Positions 50,778 to 61,018 of a stretch of DNA of 64,000 nucleotides are shown here, piece by piece. Position numbers and translations under genes: made by a program. A model generated the notes under the pieces. That model made no database searches. It was given only the letters and a program-made list of their open reading frames with translations, and was not told where the DNA came from. Positions within the stretch are counted from its first letter, which is position 1. Every line of letters begins with the position of its first letter. Origin of the DNA: Argopecten irradians (lineage: Eukaryota; Mollusca; Bivalvia; Pectinida; Pectinidae); the NCBI RefSeq assembly GCF_041381155.1, contig NC_091134.1, forward strand, positions 54,819,944 through 54,883,943, written 5' to 3'.

Positions 50778-50985
50778 TGTTAATTGGTGGAGATAATCCT
50801 GGTAGTACCCACTTCTACGCTGGGTACGCTTTCCCGAAACCTCAACTGCCAAGCAAGTATTTCCCGCGAGTGACTCAAAGAAGGACCAACTCTATTCGGA
50901 ATCACACGGACTGGATTTTAACCAAGACTGTGTTCGCCATACTTTGGAGTTAACCAGGGTAACGTTTTGACTGTAACCATTCAGG

Positions 50986-51903
50986 ATGGCATTATGCTAT
51001 AGATGTGGAGGCCACTTCGCCCCAAACCATCCGATGTGTTATCCAGCAAACGGATGTTACTGTTTCCGATGTGGAAACATTGGCCACTTTTCGAGAATGT
51101 GTTTTAATCGAACCGGACATTGTACTACAAATGTTGGTACAACAGGATATTATCCCTGGACCAGTCAGCGACAACTGCCTATCCATCCTGTTCCTGTCCC
51201 GAAAAACTCTTCGGACAGTAAGTCCGTTATTCGCACTGCACCAAAGAAAAAGGCCAAGTCAACATCTAAACGGCGGCGAGATTCTGAACGTCTCAGGAAA
51301 TTCCGAGAAACCAAAAAGGTATTGTGTATTTTTCCATTCAGTGACATTGAAAATAGTGAACTTCAAAACGATTTCCAGAAAGACTCTAACTACAACAACC
51401 AGATAATTTCATTACAGTCAAAACTTGTTCGTACCAAAATTACCATCTCCAAACTATCAGAAAAGTGTGCAAAATTACAAAGATCAAATGAAATTCTAGA
51501 AGAGGAATGTGCACGCGCCAAAAATGTGAATATAACCAATTATGTGTCTCAAATTAAGGAACTAGAAAAAGCATTGGACAACAGAAAGAAAATTATGAAA
51601 AGCAAAGACGAAACAATCAGTACATTACAAACAACCGCGAAACAAAAAGAACAGACACAACGACAGATTGCGAATTTAAAGTTCAAAATTTCGGAGAAGG
51701 ACGAGGAATTAAAACAGAAACAAAACATAATCACAAGCCTCCTAAAACAACTTAGTTACTACAGCGCTCCAAATACTACCAGACCGAATACTTTTCCCGG
51801 ACCACGAAACCAACCACAAAATAATTCACGACGCCAGCGACCATACATTTCCTATGAAAACCGAGCGAATAGACTCCATCAATACAGAGGACAGTTTAAT
51901 TAA
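50986..51903 (+). CDS. Zinc-knuckle and coiled-coil protein of the compact element
   Basis: A 305-residue frame. It opens with two zinc-knuckle-like motifs: CYRCGGHFAPNHPMC (residues 4-18) and CFRCGNIGHFSRMC, a canonical C-x2-C-x4-H-x4-C (about 26-39). This pairing is typical of nucleocapsid parts of Gypsy-type gag proteins. A basic KKKAKSTSKRRR segment (about 88-99) could be a nuclear-localisation or RNA-binding patch. Residues about 130-260 form a long coiled coil, and the C-terminus is Asn/Gln/Arg-rich. No capsid, protease or reverse-transcriptase part is seen. Having the zinc knuckle first and a coiled coil after it is the reverse of the usual capsid-then-nucleocapsid order. Confidence 0.75.
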   Translation: MALCYRCGGHFAPNHPMCYPANGCYCFRCGNIGHFSRMCFNRTGHCTTNVGTTGYYPWTSQRQLPIHPVPVPKNSSDSKSVIRTAPKKKAKSTSKRRRDSERLRKFRETKKVLCIFPFSDIENSELQNDFQKDSNYNNQIISLQSKLVRTKITISKLSEKCAKLQRSNEILEEECARAKNVNITNYVSQIKELEKALDNRKKIMKSKDETISTLQTTAKQKEQTQRQIANLKFKISEKDEELKQKQNIITSLLKQLSYYSAPNTTRPNTFPGPRNQPQNNSRRQRPYISYENRANRLHQYRGQFN

Positions 51904-51939
51904 GACGCGGGACGCGTCTTTTCCGGAGCGGAAGGAAGT

Positions 51940-52496
51940 TATCACAAAGAATTTTGTGATACAATTTTAAAGTGCTTTGAACTTGCGTTAATAGTTGCTA
52001 AATTTTAACATCAATTATCAGTTAATACTATTGTGTGTAATTTGACATTCCTAAGGTTATATTCTTGATCATATTTACGTTTGTGACATTTGAGATAAAA
52101 CCCCATATGTGTGATAACTGTGTATATCCTCTGTCAATTTACTTTGATACATTTTCTGAAAGATTTTAAGTTCCATTCTATTACTTAACCGGATTAATGT
52201 CACGGCCATCCTAATTGCCTAAAGGACACTGACCACGGCTGATTAATCTGCCAATGAGCGATATCTGTCAATCATAATTCTGTAATTTTATTGTATGTAC
52301 ATTATTTAAGCATGAAATATTTTATTTGTAAGTCAGTTAGGTCTCCGACTTTGTACGGAACACAACGGCTATATTCTGGACACTCCAGAATAGCCATCCG
52401 TCAAGTCAAAGTTATCATCATTAAATTCCAAAGTTCAACTTCAACATTTTCTTACGTCATCTTTACATCGTGACAAAACGTGCGGAAGTTTCCGTA
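51940..52496 (+). repeat. Right terminal direct repeat of the compact element
   Basis: 557 bp, paired with 50221-50777 and preceded by a purine-rich tract. The short frame within it is present in both repeats and has no recognised motif. Confidence 0.85.
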
Positions 52497-52514
52497 CCCG
52501 CTTGGGTATTCTAT

Positions 52515-52848
52515 TACATATTTAGTTTACATATTTATTTTTCCCTCAGTTATATTTTATTAAGTTATAAGCCTTTTTTCATTATCACCTTTATTATATT
52601 TATCTATAAAAAATATTTATTTTTGTCATTTCCAGACATTGGAAAGGATTTGTATAGACTTTGCCTGTTATCTAATCCAATTGTTAATACATTGTACTTT
52701 ATTATATTTATGATCTATAGATATTATAATTATGTTATTATTATTGTATTACCAATAAAATATTTTAAAATGAAATGCCATTTGAGTAAAGAGTATATAT
52801 ATATAAACTCATTGTTATTGCGACAAGCAATAATTAAGATATTAATGA
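52515..52848. other. AT-rich flank, nothing seen
   Basis: Very AT-rich DNA with long hydrophobic-looking frames that follow from composition. No gene, repeat or RNA supported. Confidence 0.45.
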
Positions 52849-53214
52849 TTAAAGGCCCATGACCGCTGACAAATGGTATTTTTTCACTATAAAAAACAGG
52901 AGCAGACGATTTAGTATTTTTCTTCTGTTACAAAAGTTACTTACTTTACACCATTAACACCATTGAAAAGTTTGAGCTTCTAATTTTACTTCAAGTTACA
53001 AATATGAAAAATAATTTATTGCATCCCGAAAAAAATACATGGCACTATATCCTATATGGAATGAAGTGGTGATTGCACATGACCCAAAAAACAAAATAAA
53101 TCATTTTCTATTATTTTTTTGTGTTAAATATACATATATATATACGATTGAACACCAATTATTGTTCAAATGATGAATATCATTTATGCTCTATCGGCGC
53201 TGGAGCATCTTTAA
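52849..53214 (+). mobile_element. MITE family A copy with a chimeric left end
   Basis: The body and right end (GCTGGAGCATCT then TTAA) match family A. The left end reads TTAA-AGGCCCATGACCGCTGACA: its first 12 bases are those of family B, and the usual AGATGCTCCACC is absent. The right TTAA is shared with the family B copy that begins at 53211. The two elements therefore abut. Confidence 0.78.
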
Positions 53215-53618
53215 AGGCCCATGACCTTTCCGGAGAAAAATATAAAGGTTTCTTAAAAAACATTAATAACATCAGAAAATGCATACCGATGAACTAAAAT
53301 AAGATTACAACACCAAACATATGCAAGATTTCCTGCGTAATATATGAAAACAGTGGAGAGTCGATTCGCCGTTTTGCCGTCTGGCGCAGTGATAGTCAAC
53401 TACCGCGCGGTATTTAGGACGACGGCGGGAAACATAATACGACCCGCGTTATGAAAATAAACATTTTATTTATATTAATCAAATCGTTCAGAAGGTGATG
53501 ATAAATGTAGTATTAACGGTAAGTTAATAACTTTTAAGACTCTACAAAAATATCTATCTTGTTTTACATTCCCATTTTAAAAATTAAAAGCCGGTTCGGA
53601 AAGGTAGTGGGCCTTTAA
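53211..53618. mobile_element. MITE family B, complete copy
   Basis: It is 408 bp flanked by TTAA. The left end is AGGCCCATGACCTTTCCGGA; the right end, reversed, is AGGCCCACTACCTTTCCGAA. It is longer than the 324-bp copy at 12009-12332 because of an extra GC-richer central part (about 53360-53450, with CGCCGTTTTGCCGTCTGG and ACCGCGCGGTATT). Non-coding. Confidence 0.82.
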
Positions 53619-54510
53619 CAACTATTTTAGATAAAATTTATGATAAAAACTATAAGAGCTACAAATGTAGATATCTTACGTATAGAAATAAAGGTTGTGA
53701 TTATTCATGCATATAATATATAGTTAAAGTTAAAGGCATAGTTAAAGGTCTAATGTATACGTTCAGAAGCATACAAATAAATACATGTACACATACACAC
53801 AATGTTGTAGCAGAAACATATATAGATTATACATGTACATGTCGGACTACATATGTTTCTGAGTTGTAGGCCTAAACAGATTAATTAAAACAATTAGCTT
53901 TAAAAAGCTTATAAGTACACATTTCTTCATTTATATTCTATAGATATGATAACTGATTTATATATAAACACTCAATCCACCAATGGAGAGAACTTATATA
54001 GGCCTAGCCTGTTGTTCCATCCTTTTGACTGTACCATCAATATATGTCAATAAAATTTGTTGAAATGAAAATTTATTTTTGCTAATTCTGGGACGTGCAC
54101 ATGCCTCTATATTTATAAAAATGGAATTTGTTTGGATCAAGAATATCATATTAAACCGTAAGTACATACAGTACATACATGTACATTGTACAAGTATATA
54201 TACATTGTATGTATGCCTATATCTCCGCGCCTGTATATGGAATGTAATAGACTAATATATACATGTTTATAACTGTTATACGAGTACACGTTAGACCTGT
54301 CAAATGTCACGTTCTGTCTGCATCCTGTCTAGCTTGTGTCTGAAACGTACTCGAATAACATCCTGTATTATGAAAACATTAATGTGTTCAATAGACAGCG
54401 TTAACGGCTGAGAAGTAGGTACACTCATACAGTCTGGAGACGTAATGACTGATCTCGTCTATAAATAGAAAACAGAAAAAATACCGAAACCCAAATTTGT
54501 TATCTACAAT
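53619..54510. other. Intergenic region upstream of TIGAR
   Basis: No gene seen. The sequence is rich in ACATGTAC/GTACATGT words and AT runs. Confidence 0.45.
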
Positions 54511-54513
54511 TTG

Positions 54514-54542
54514 ATTGGATGACTGATATAAAAGTGACCAAT
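54514..54542 (+). promoter_or_regulatory. Candidate TIGAR core promoter: inverted CCAAT, TATA-like, CCAAT
   Basis: An inverted CCAAT box (ATTGG, 54514-54518), TATAAAA (54527-54533) and a direct CCAAT (54538-54542) lie 130-160 bp upstream of the predicted start codon at 54673. The TATA-like motif lying between the two CCAAT boxes is unusual, so it may not act as a true TATA box. Assignment is by motif and position only. Confidence 0.4.
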
Positions 54543-54672
54543 CGAAAGCTCTGATACGGCTAGTGTACGTCGCAGAAGAACTGTCTGGCATGTCTGGTGC
54601 ACAGTGGAAGGGATGTGAGCGAAGGTCGTATTAATCGCCTAAAGTTTCGTTTTGACAGAAAATCAGAAGACC

Positions 54673-57600
54673 ATGGTGGTGTTTTCCTTGACATTAGTCC
54701 GGCAGTATGTTAACTTTATCGTGAATTTATCTGTTTTAACCAGTAACTGTGTAAATAAGGCTATGGGGTCAAACGGGGCACCGTGTTTTAGAAAACTCTT
54801 GACTCGAGTCGTAATATTTTTGTGATCTGTTTTTAGCTCTTGTTTGTGGATAGTTTGCGCAAATGTGTAATATTTCGTTTGCATTTCAATAGTTTCTGTC
54901 GATAAGAGTTTTGTATATTGTTTCTTAATCTCCCTTGTGTAAAAACTACACAAAATATGATCACATGTACACGTGAAAAACATCACGATTTTGTTTCAAT
55001 CGGTCAATAACATGGCCTGATCACTCTAATGTGCGTGAGAGAAGATACTGCAGATAACCTGACAAGTAACGTTCCTGTCTAACCTTTACTTCCACCCCTC
55101 CTGCAAGGCACTATATTATATACATGTGATTTAAATTATTAATTATAACAGTAACACACACTAATTATTAGCCTATGTTTCTAGCCTGACGCAATGTGCT
55201 CATTCCATTCTGATTTAAATCAAATTTAAAATAAATTAAAATGTTTGCAAACATGCATGAATTAGTCTGGCTAACATCTAATTCTAATTGAACAGTATCA
55301 AAGACTTGATCTGTACATTTGTAAGGTAAGCACTGGACAATAATTTTGTCTATTGACTCGTATTGTGTAGCCTTGGTCTACCAGGGTTTCCATCTTATGG
55401 GCCTATATGGGTCAACAGATTATCATATATATATTGCCTGTCAGTTAATAAAGACTTCAACTGGTCCATACTAACTAATATCCAAAATAATATCTTTCTA
55501 TACTTACAATCACTCTCATTTCAAAATCACTCACCAAGCTTCAGGGCCAGAATAAGTTAAATCAAAACCTCACTGCAAATCACAAACAAAAATGATCAGC
55601 TACAGCACAAAGCCCTGAGAAGCTGACCTCAAAACTGCTTGTTCTCCATACTTGTTCGGGCTACTAACACAGTCACTGTGGTCACAAATTAGGGAAAGAC
55701 ACCTCTCCCTAGGTTATGACAGATTGCTCAAATGCTAACTTTTTGAACAGAAGTTTGGTCAAAACAATTGGGTGATGCCATGAATTCATCCATTGTATAA
55801 GCATGCGATACCTTTCCAATAATGTCATCAATTTTGATATGCAATCAAAGAAGCCATGATCATATTCTATTTCAATTAGTCTGGGTTACGGAAGAGAGTA
55901 AGACAGCTCACTTGCACTACACAATGATGTTACATTATCAGATACGGTATGCAACAACCATTCTCTTAAACATTTGATATCATTATTATATGGTTTCGGA
56001 GGTTTCCTATCGGGTTATTTATTTCTTGCTGATGAAGTGGCTCGATCAGGATAAAAATATATATATATCTGACAATGATAATGAAAAGCTAATGTCCTGA
56101 ATATATTATAAAGGTTCTAGATATGTCTTATGACAGACTTTAATTGTATTACATTTTGATATTCCAGTGGGGAGACACTGTATAATAGGAAAAAGATTCT
56201 TCAAGGTAAGGAACCTTAATTAGGATCTGACAAAATAATGAAATCATATGTTTTACACTTTTGGCCCTCTGTCGAGGGATACATCTAGAATTGTCTCCTT
56301 GGAAAGAGTCATTTTCTCGAGGATGAAACTGTCTTAGTCTCTGGTAAAAGTAACTCATATAAGATACATTTGCCAAAAACAATGCTTATCAAATCTGTCA
56401 AACTACAGTCAATTAGATCAATATCGTAGACAAACTTTATGATGTTTTAGAATTAAGCCAAAAAAATGGCAAAATGACTTTGCGACACATTTTATGTATT
56501 TTTGTTTTTTGAAAATTTGAAAATACCTGTGATATGTTTCAAGGCCAGACAGACGTGCCGTTATCACAAGTTGGAATACAGCAGGCAAAGATGGCAGCAA
56601 ACCGCCTGGAGAATGAGAACTTCACCCATGTGTTCTCTAGTGACTTGAGTAGGGCAAATCAGACAGCACAGGTGATCATGGAAGGAAACAGTGTGTGTCA
56701 CAGCACGGTCATCACAGACAAGCGGCTTCGTGAGAGGGTAACGTTTCATAAATTTTTTTTTAAAAAAAAACCCATAATCCAACATGGTTTTGACTTTTCA
56801 TTTGGTTATACGGAATATATCTCTGTATGTAGAGAGTTTTTCTTTTTATCTTGTTAGCTAAAATGATATTTGGCATTTAACATGAGTTACTTTCTTCTTC
56901 CTAACATCTCCGCAGGTAAGAGTAAGAAGTGTACCTGCTGGCCCTATATTGCATCATAAAAGGCGACTAAATTTAGGATCTTATCTTTTGTTTCTTCTAA
57001 CTTACTTTCTTCTTCCTAACATCTCCCTTGACACCACCTCACTTTAGTTGACCATTCACCTCTTTGAGGAAGGCTCTGGGTTCTCTCCCCTGACCAAGAC
57101 ATGTACATGTACACCATAGTTTATAAAAGTAGAAGTTTCTGCTCCTGCTTTGCATGCAGCACTAGGGGTGTGGGACAACAAGTTCGCCCGTTTTCAGTTT
57201 AATGTGACTGGATGGGGTGTGTTGCTTGGTGTCTTCAGTGGTATATACTTCAGTGATATAGCACTATAAAAACAACTGTATATTAAAAAGGGCAAGAGTT
57301 CCACTATACAAGGAGACACAACACAAATATACCACAGTCTCCCAAAACACACACCTCGCAATTCATACACATAACACACTGCATACATGGGAGGGCGCCC
57401 TTACATGACTCTTGCTGTTAACAGGACGTTAATTAACTGAAACCAACAAACAATTTGCATGAAAGTAAAACCAGGGAAGTAACCCTTTAAACCATATTGT
57501 AAAACCTCCTTTCATTGAAAGTTACTGAAACCCACTTAATTGTAATTATTATGAAGAAATCTTCAGTGCTAATGGGATTTAATTATATTTGGGTCATACT

Positions 57601-60053
57601 ATACAGTTTTCACACAAAAAATTACAGGTAAGTAACTTTCACGTTCATTTAATTACAGAGCTATTTACTCTATGAGATAAAATACACAATATGACCACAC
57701 TGCAGTCTTCCAAAACACACGACACCACAGGCATTCATCTCACACACAGGGTAGGTTGCCTTTAGATGATAGCTGTTGATAATTAAAAGTAGATATTAAA
57801 AGTTAAACCAAAATTAGGTAGCAACTAGCTAGCAATCATAGGAAAAGGTATTTTATTTTCATTTAAAATATACTGGGGTAATTGTGTCCTCTATCTGTTT
57901 TGATGCCTCAGCCCATCTCATACTTTGCCCATGGAGGTAGCGGTTCCGGTCATACAAATAATATTAATTGTTATGAACAGCTTAATTATGGGTACACAAT
58001 ATCATTGATGTTATAATGTTTAACATGAATAGGAATTGTGAAGATTAAAGGTGAAACAGAAATTGTATTTGCATATTTTAATATCAAATCACTGTATCAT
58101 ATTTATGGACACGCTATTGGTATAAGTAGTTTTGATTTTTGGCTTTAACTTTTGCAAGAAACCATCACCTGGATTTAGTTTCTCTCTTTGGCAGAAATTT
58201 GGGGCACTTGAGGGGAAATCTCACAACGAGCTGATTGCTGCTGCCAAGAAAGCAAACACCAATGTGGCCAGTTATACCCCGCCTGGTGCTGAAACAAACT
58301 TACAGGTAAGGCTTAGGTTACTTCATTGTGAATGGGTCAAGGGTCAATGGTCAAACACTAAGGATGTAACTAAGAAACGTAACTCTGTTAATATACAAGG
58401 TTATCAATTAAACAAAGCACCCTTTTCAAATTCACTTGTCCGAAGTCCACTCACAACATATGAATATTATGAATACAGAATTTTTGGGGAATCATTATTT
58501 TTCTATTGACGTAGCATCAGAAACCTTTTTACTTTAGTCTTATTTACATTTGTGCTTGAGATAATTAATGGTTTTAAAACATTGTCAATGTTGTTCAAGT
58601 GAGTACAGCTTGTCACATATCGGCCAATGTTTGTTGCCTAAAAAAGGAGTGAATGTTATCTTTATAATGATTTTTACTTGTATTTTAGAGATAATATGTA
58701 AGCTTATCAGTAACAAATATGGATGGATTTACATGTCTGTAGAGCATTCTGATGTGTGAATGAATATTACAAGATTTAAAATTATTATCAAATTTATTTT
58801 GGATGATATACATATAAGATCTTGAAGAAATTGATGCTGACTAAGGCATTACCATGTATGATTTAATAACTACACTGCTGTCGATAAAACCTGTCAATGA
58901 CAATGAAGCACTTGTACAAATCAGAAAGACAATGGTTTCAGCTTCAATATTTTATACTGTCTTGTAGATGCAAGAGCGGGCTATGTCATTTTTTCGTGAT
59001 CTATGCAAACTTCTGGTGGCCTTCATGAATGAAACTGAAGATAATGAATACACACCAGGATCAATAAAACAGCGTCATGGTGGCAGTCTGGGACGTAATA
59101 GTGGCAACATACGTAACCGTCTTGTGAGCAGTCGACGTAGCCAATCTTTCTGTGGCATTGCATCAATGTCAGATGCTCCAGATCTAGACATATATAATAA
59201 GGATTACCAATCATCTGATCAGAAACGACGCAAATACGAGAAAGATATTGACACAAGCGACGATACAGAAGGTAGTCCATGTCACAACTCTTCAACAACA
59301 GCAGCAACAGTAAATAATTCTGTACGATCTCAATACACAAATGGTGGGTTGTGTTCTTCTCAAGACGAGAATCTCACTGACACTGTGATAGGTAGGTCAA
59401 ACTCGAGCAGTTCTTCCGGCTATGCCAGTCTGCCAGATGGCACAGACTTGTCTGACAAAGATGGGGAAGAACAAACAGAACGAGAGGACAAGTCACAGAA
59501 AAAGAAAGCTAGTCAGGAGAATCTGTTCAATCCTAGTGGTTATCTAGAACTTAATTGTGAATCCTCAGACAATTTTTCAAATTCAGAAAATGAGCACTCT
59601 TCAGATTCACCGGCTGATGCTAAACCAGATTCAGACCAAACCTTTATCGCTGGGCCATCAGTGGTGAACCGGTCCCCAGCAGGTGGTTACTGTCCAAATG
59701 TGTCCCTATCTCCACTACTAGCCCATCGTCTGTCCAGTGTGTCCAGCATCAGCTCTGGTAGAAACAGTTCCTTTGATGATATGGACGGACTCCCCCCGAC
59801 GGTGGCAGATGTCCTCATTGTAAGCCATGGTGGTTTTATCAAGGAAATGATACGCTACTTTGTAGAGAATCTTGGATGTAAAATACCTGGAGGTAAAAGC
59901 CATGCACTCAAAGTATGTGCTAATTGTAGCCTTTCTAAGTTTACTGTGACTGTACATAACATTAGTGAATCTCCAACGGTCAGCTGTATTAGTATCAATG
60001 AGAAAGACCACCTCCGTGAGGTTGATGTCACTGAGTTTGACCTGGCTCTCTAG
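54673..60053 (+). CDS. TIGAR: TIGAR-type fructose-2,6-bisphosphatase with a large inserted loop, 5 exons
   Basis: Exons 54673-54704, 56168-56205, 56544-56737, 58195-58305 and 58968-60053 join in frame (phases 2, 1, 0, 0) into 486 residues. The histidine phosphatase fold is clear. RHGET is split between exons 1 and 2, putting the phospho-acceptor His at residue 11 as in human TIGAR. TDVPLSQVGIQQA, FSSDLSRANQTA and RLRER (acid Glu at 87) follow, then TPPGAET in exon 4, FFRDLCKLL at the start of exon 5, and the second catalytic His in VSHGG (residue 412; 198 in human). The C-terminus PTVSCISINEKDHL is also TIGAR-like. TIGAR is cytosolic, removes phosphate from fructose-2,6-bisphosphate and related sugar phosphates, and steers glucose into the pentose phosphate path. 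About 210 extra residues (roughly 150-390), Ser/Asp/Asn-rich and disordered, separate the catalytic parts; human TIGAR has 270 residues in all. All of the extra length is in exon 5. Confidence 0.9.
54705..56167 (+). other. First intron of TIGAR
   Basis: It runs from donor GTATGT to acceptor ATTCCAG. A minus-strand frame (54986-54663) covers its 5' part and exon 1; it was not accepted as a gene. The rest holds no gene or clear repeat. Confidence 0.55.
56283..56322 (+). repeat. Dispersed 40-bp motif
   Basis: It matches 26723-26762 with two differences (starts ATCTAGAATTGTCTCC, ends TTTTCTCGAGG). It lies in the second intron of TIGAR. The partner copy marks the edge of the block between the 53-bp direct repeats, so it may be one end of a mobile element. 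Confidence 0.75.
56884..57451 (+). repeat. SINE-like interspersed repeat with internal duplication
   Basis: It contains GCATCATAAAAGGCGACTAA, a B-box-like GGGTTCTCTCCCCTGACC, TTCAGTGATATAGCACTAT and a tail TACATGACTCTTGCTGTTAA followed by AGGACGTTAA, the same tail type as the SINE at 16267-16485. A 25-bp segment TTACTTTCTTCTTCCTAACA+TCTCC occurs twice (from about 56887 and 57002), flanking a 90-bp piece, so part of it is duplicated or was interrupted. It lies in the third intron of TIGAR. Confidence 0.55.
57690..57810 (+). repeat. Second fragment of the same interspersed repeat
   Basis: The order CCACACTGCAGTCTTCCAAA, ACACAC-rich spacer, GTTGCCTTTAGATGATAGC and TTAAAAGTTAAACC copies the end of the repeat at 56884-57451 in diverged form. 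Confidence 0.45.
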
Positions 60054-61018
60054 CATCTCAAATTTAATGGCTTTTTGTTAGCATATCTATTTGGTCATCA
60101 GTTTCATGTGGTTTTTTTTGTTAAATTTTTTTTTCATTTTTGTTTTTATGTTCAAATCTTTCCACTCCCAAAATATGTTCTGATATTTTAAGAATACATA
60201 TTTTTGGCTATAAGTAAGATAAGTAATTTTTTTCCCATGAAAATTCCAAGACACAATTTTTCAAAGTTTTAATATGAGGTGATCCTTTCTTAAAATCCCA
60301 AATTTGGTAAAAAAAATTGTTTGATGCATACTGTACATTCTCTTAAATTTGCTTCCTGTCGTCTCCTTTTTGAAAAACTGCATCATGCATAGCTTACAAA
60401 AACATACAGAAAAGAAATAGTAAGGCAATATGTGGCTGTTTTGTGAAATAAAATTTAGCCTTCACAATATATCCTTTGTTTTTAAAGTCAAATTATACTT
60501 ATTATTATACATAGTGGAAGATGTCTGATTTTATTATTTCTTTCAATGTCAGCCATCAGGTTTTGTTTTTCACCAGATTTTCAGTGACTTGAATTTAGTG
60601 TGTAGTTCATTTACCAGTTGATTATTAAATGTAATTCCCTGTCCCGTCCAGCTTTGTTCAAAATGTAGATCTGTAGCTTATAGATTATAGTTGTTCATAG
60701 AAACCACATATCATTCAATTCTAATACTTTTGATGAACGAAATACAAACTTAAAAAAAAAGTTATAGAATTTAGTGTATTTATCCCTGACTGAGGTTTGA
60801 AATTGGAAGAAGTAAATAGATAAATATAGTACAGTAATCCATTTGATACACGATCTTAAATATGTAAAATGTAAATACTATATTAAAAAGCCCTTATTAG
60901 AGATTTTCATAGAAAGATGAATGGTGTCAGTCATGATCTAGATAAGATGTATTCATAACTGAACTTGTGTCAGTATTTATAATTTTTGGCATTGATGTAC
61001 ATTGTTTATGTAAATAAA
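60054..61018 (+). other. 3' untranslated region of TIGAR with poly(A) signal
   Basis: The region after the stop is AT-rich with T-runs. A canonical AATAAA lies at 61013-61018, about 960 bases after the stop codon, with a TG/T-rich stretch after it. Later ATTAAA/AATAAA motifs mean that the true end is unproven. Confidence 0.5.

Larger units (their letters stand above)
50221..52496 (+). mobile_element. Compact LTR-type element with a gag-like frame only (young, looks whole)
   Basis: Two direct repeats of 557 bp (50221-50777 and 51940-52496) differ at only three sites, so insertion is recent. The 1.16-kb interior has a single reading frame (50986-51903) and no room for protease, reverse transcriptase, RNase H or integrase. 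A purine-rich tract (GGAGCGGAAGGAAG) lies just before the right repeat, as a polypurine tract would. Each repeat begins with a hairpin (TATCACAAA-GAAT-TTTGTGATA) and ends with CGGAAGTTTCCG. The 19 bp ACCCGCTTGGGTATTCTAT are present at both outer edges (50205-50223 and 52496-52514), far longer than a usual LTR target duplication. I saw no certain primer-binding site. The closest described class is a non-autonomous LTR retrotransposon that keeps a gag-like gene; the family is uncertain. Confidence 0.75.

Noticed and set aside
50777-50815. Primer-binding site after the left terminal repeat
   Set aside because: A TGG lies near the repeat edge, but I could not match the following bases to a tRNA 3' end with confidence.
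52291-52473. 60-codon frame inside the terminal repeat (also at 50572-50754)
   Set aside because: It is present in both direct repeats and has no motif; terminal repeats usually carry regulatory rather than coding sequence.
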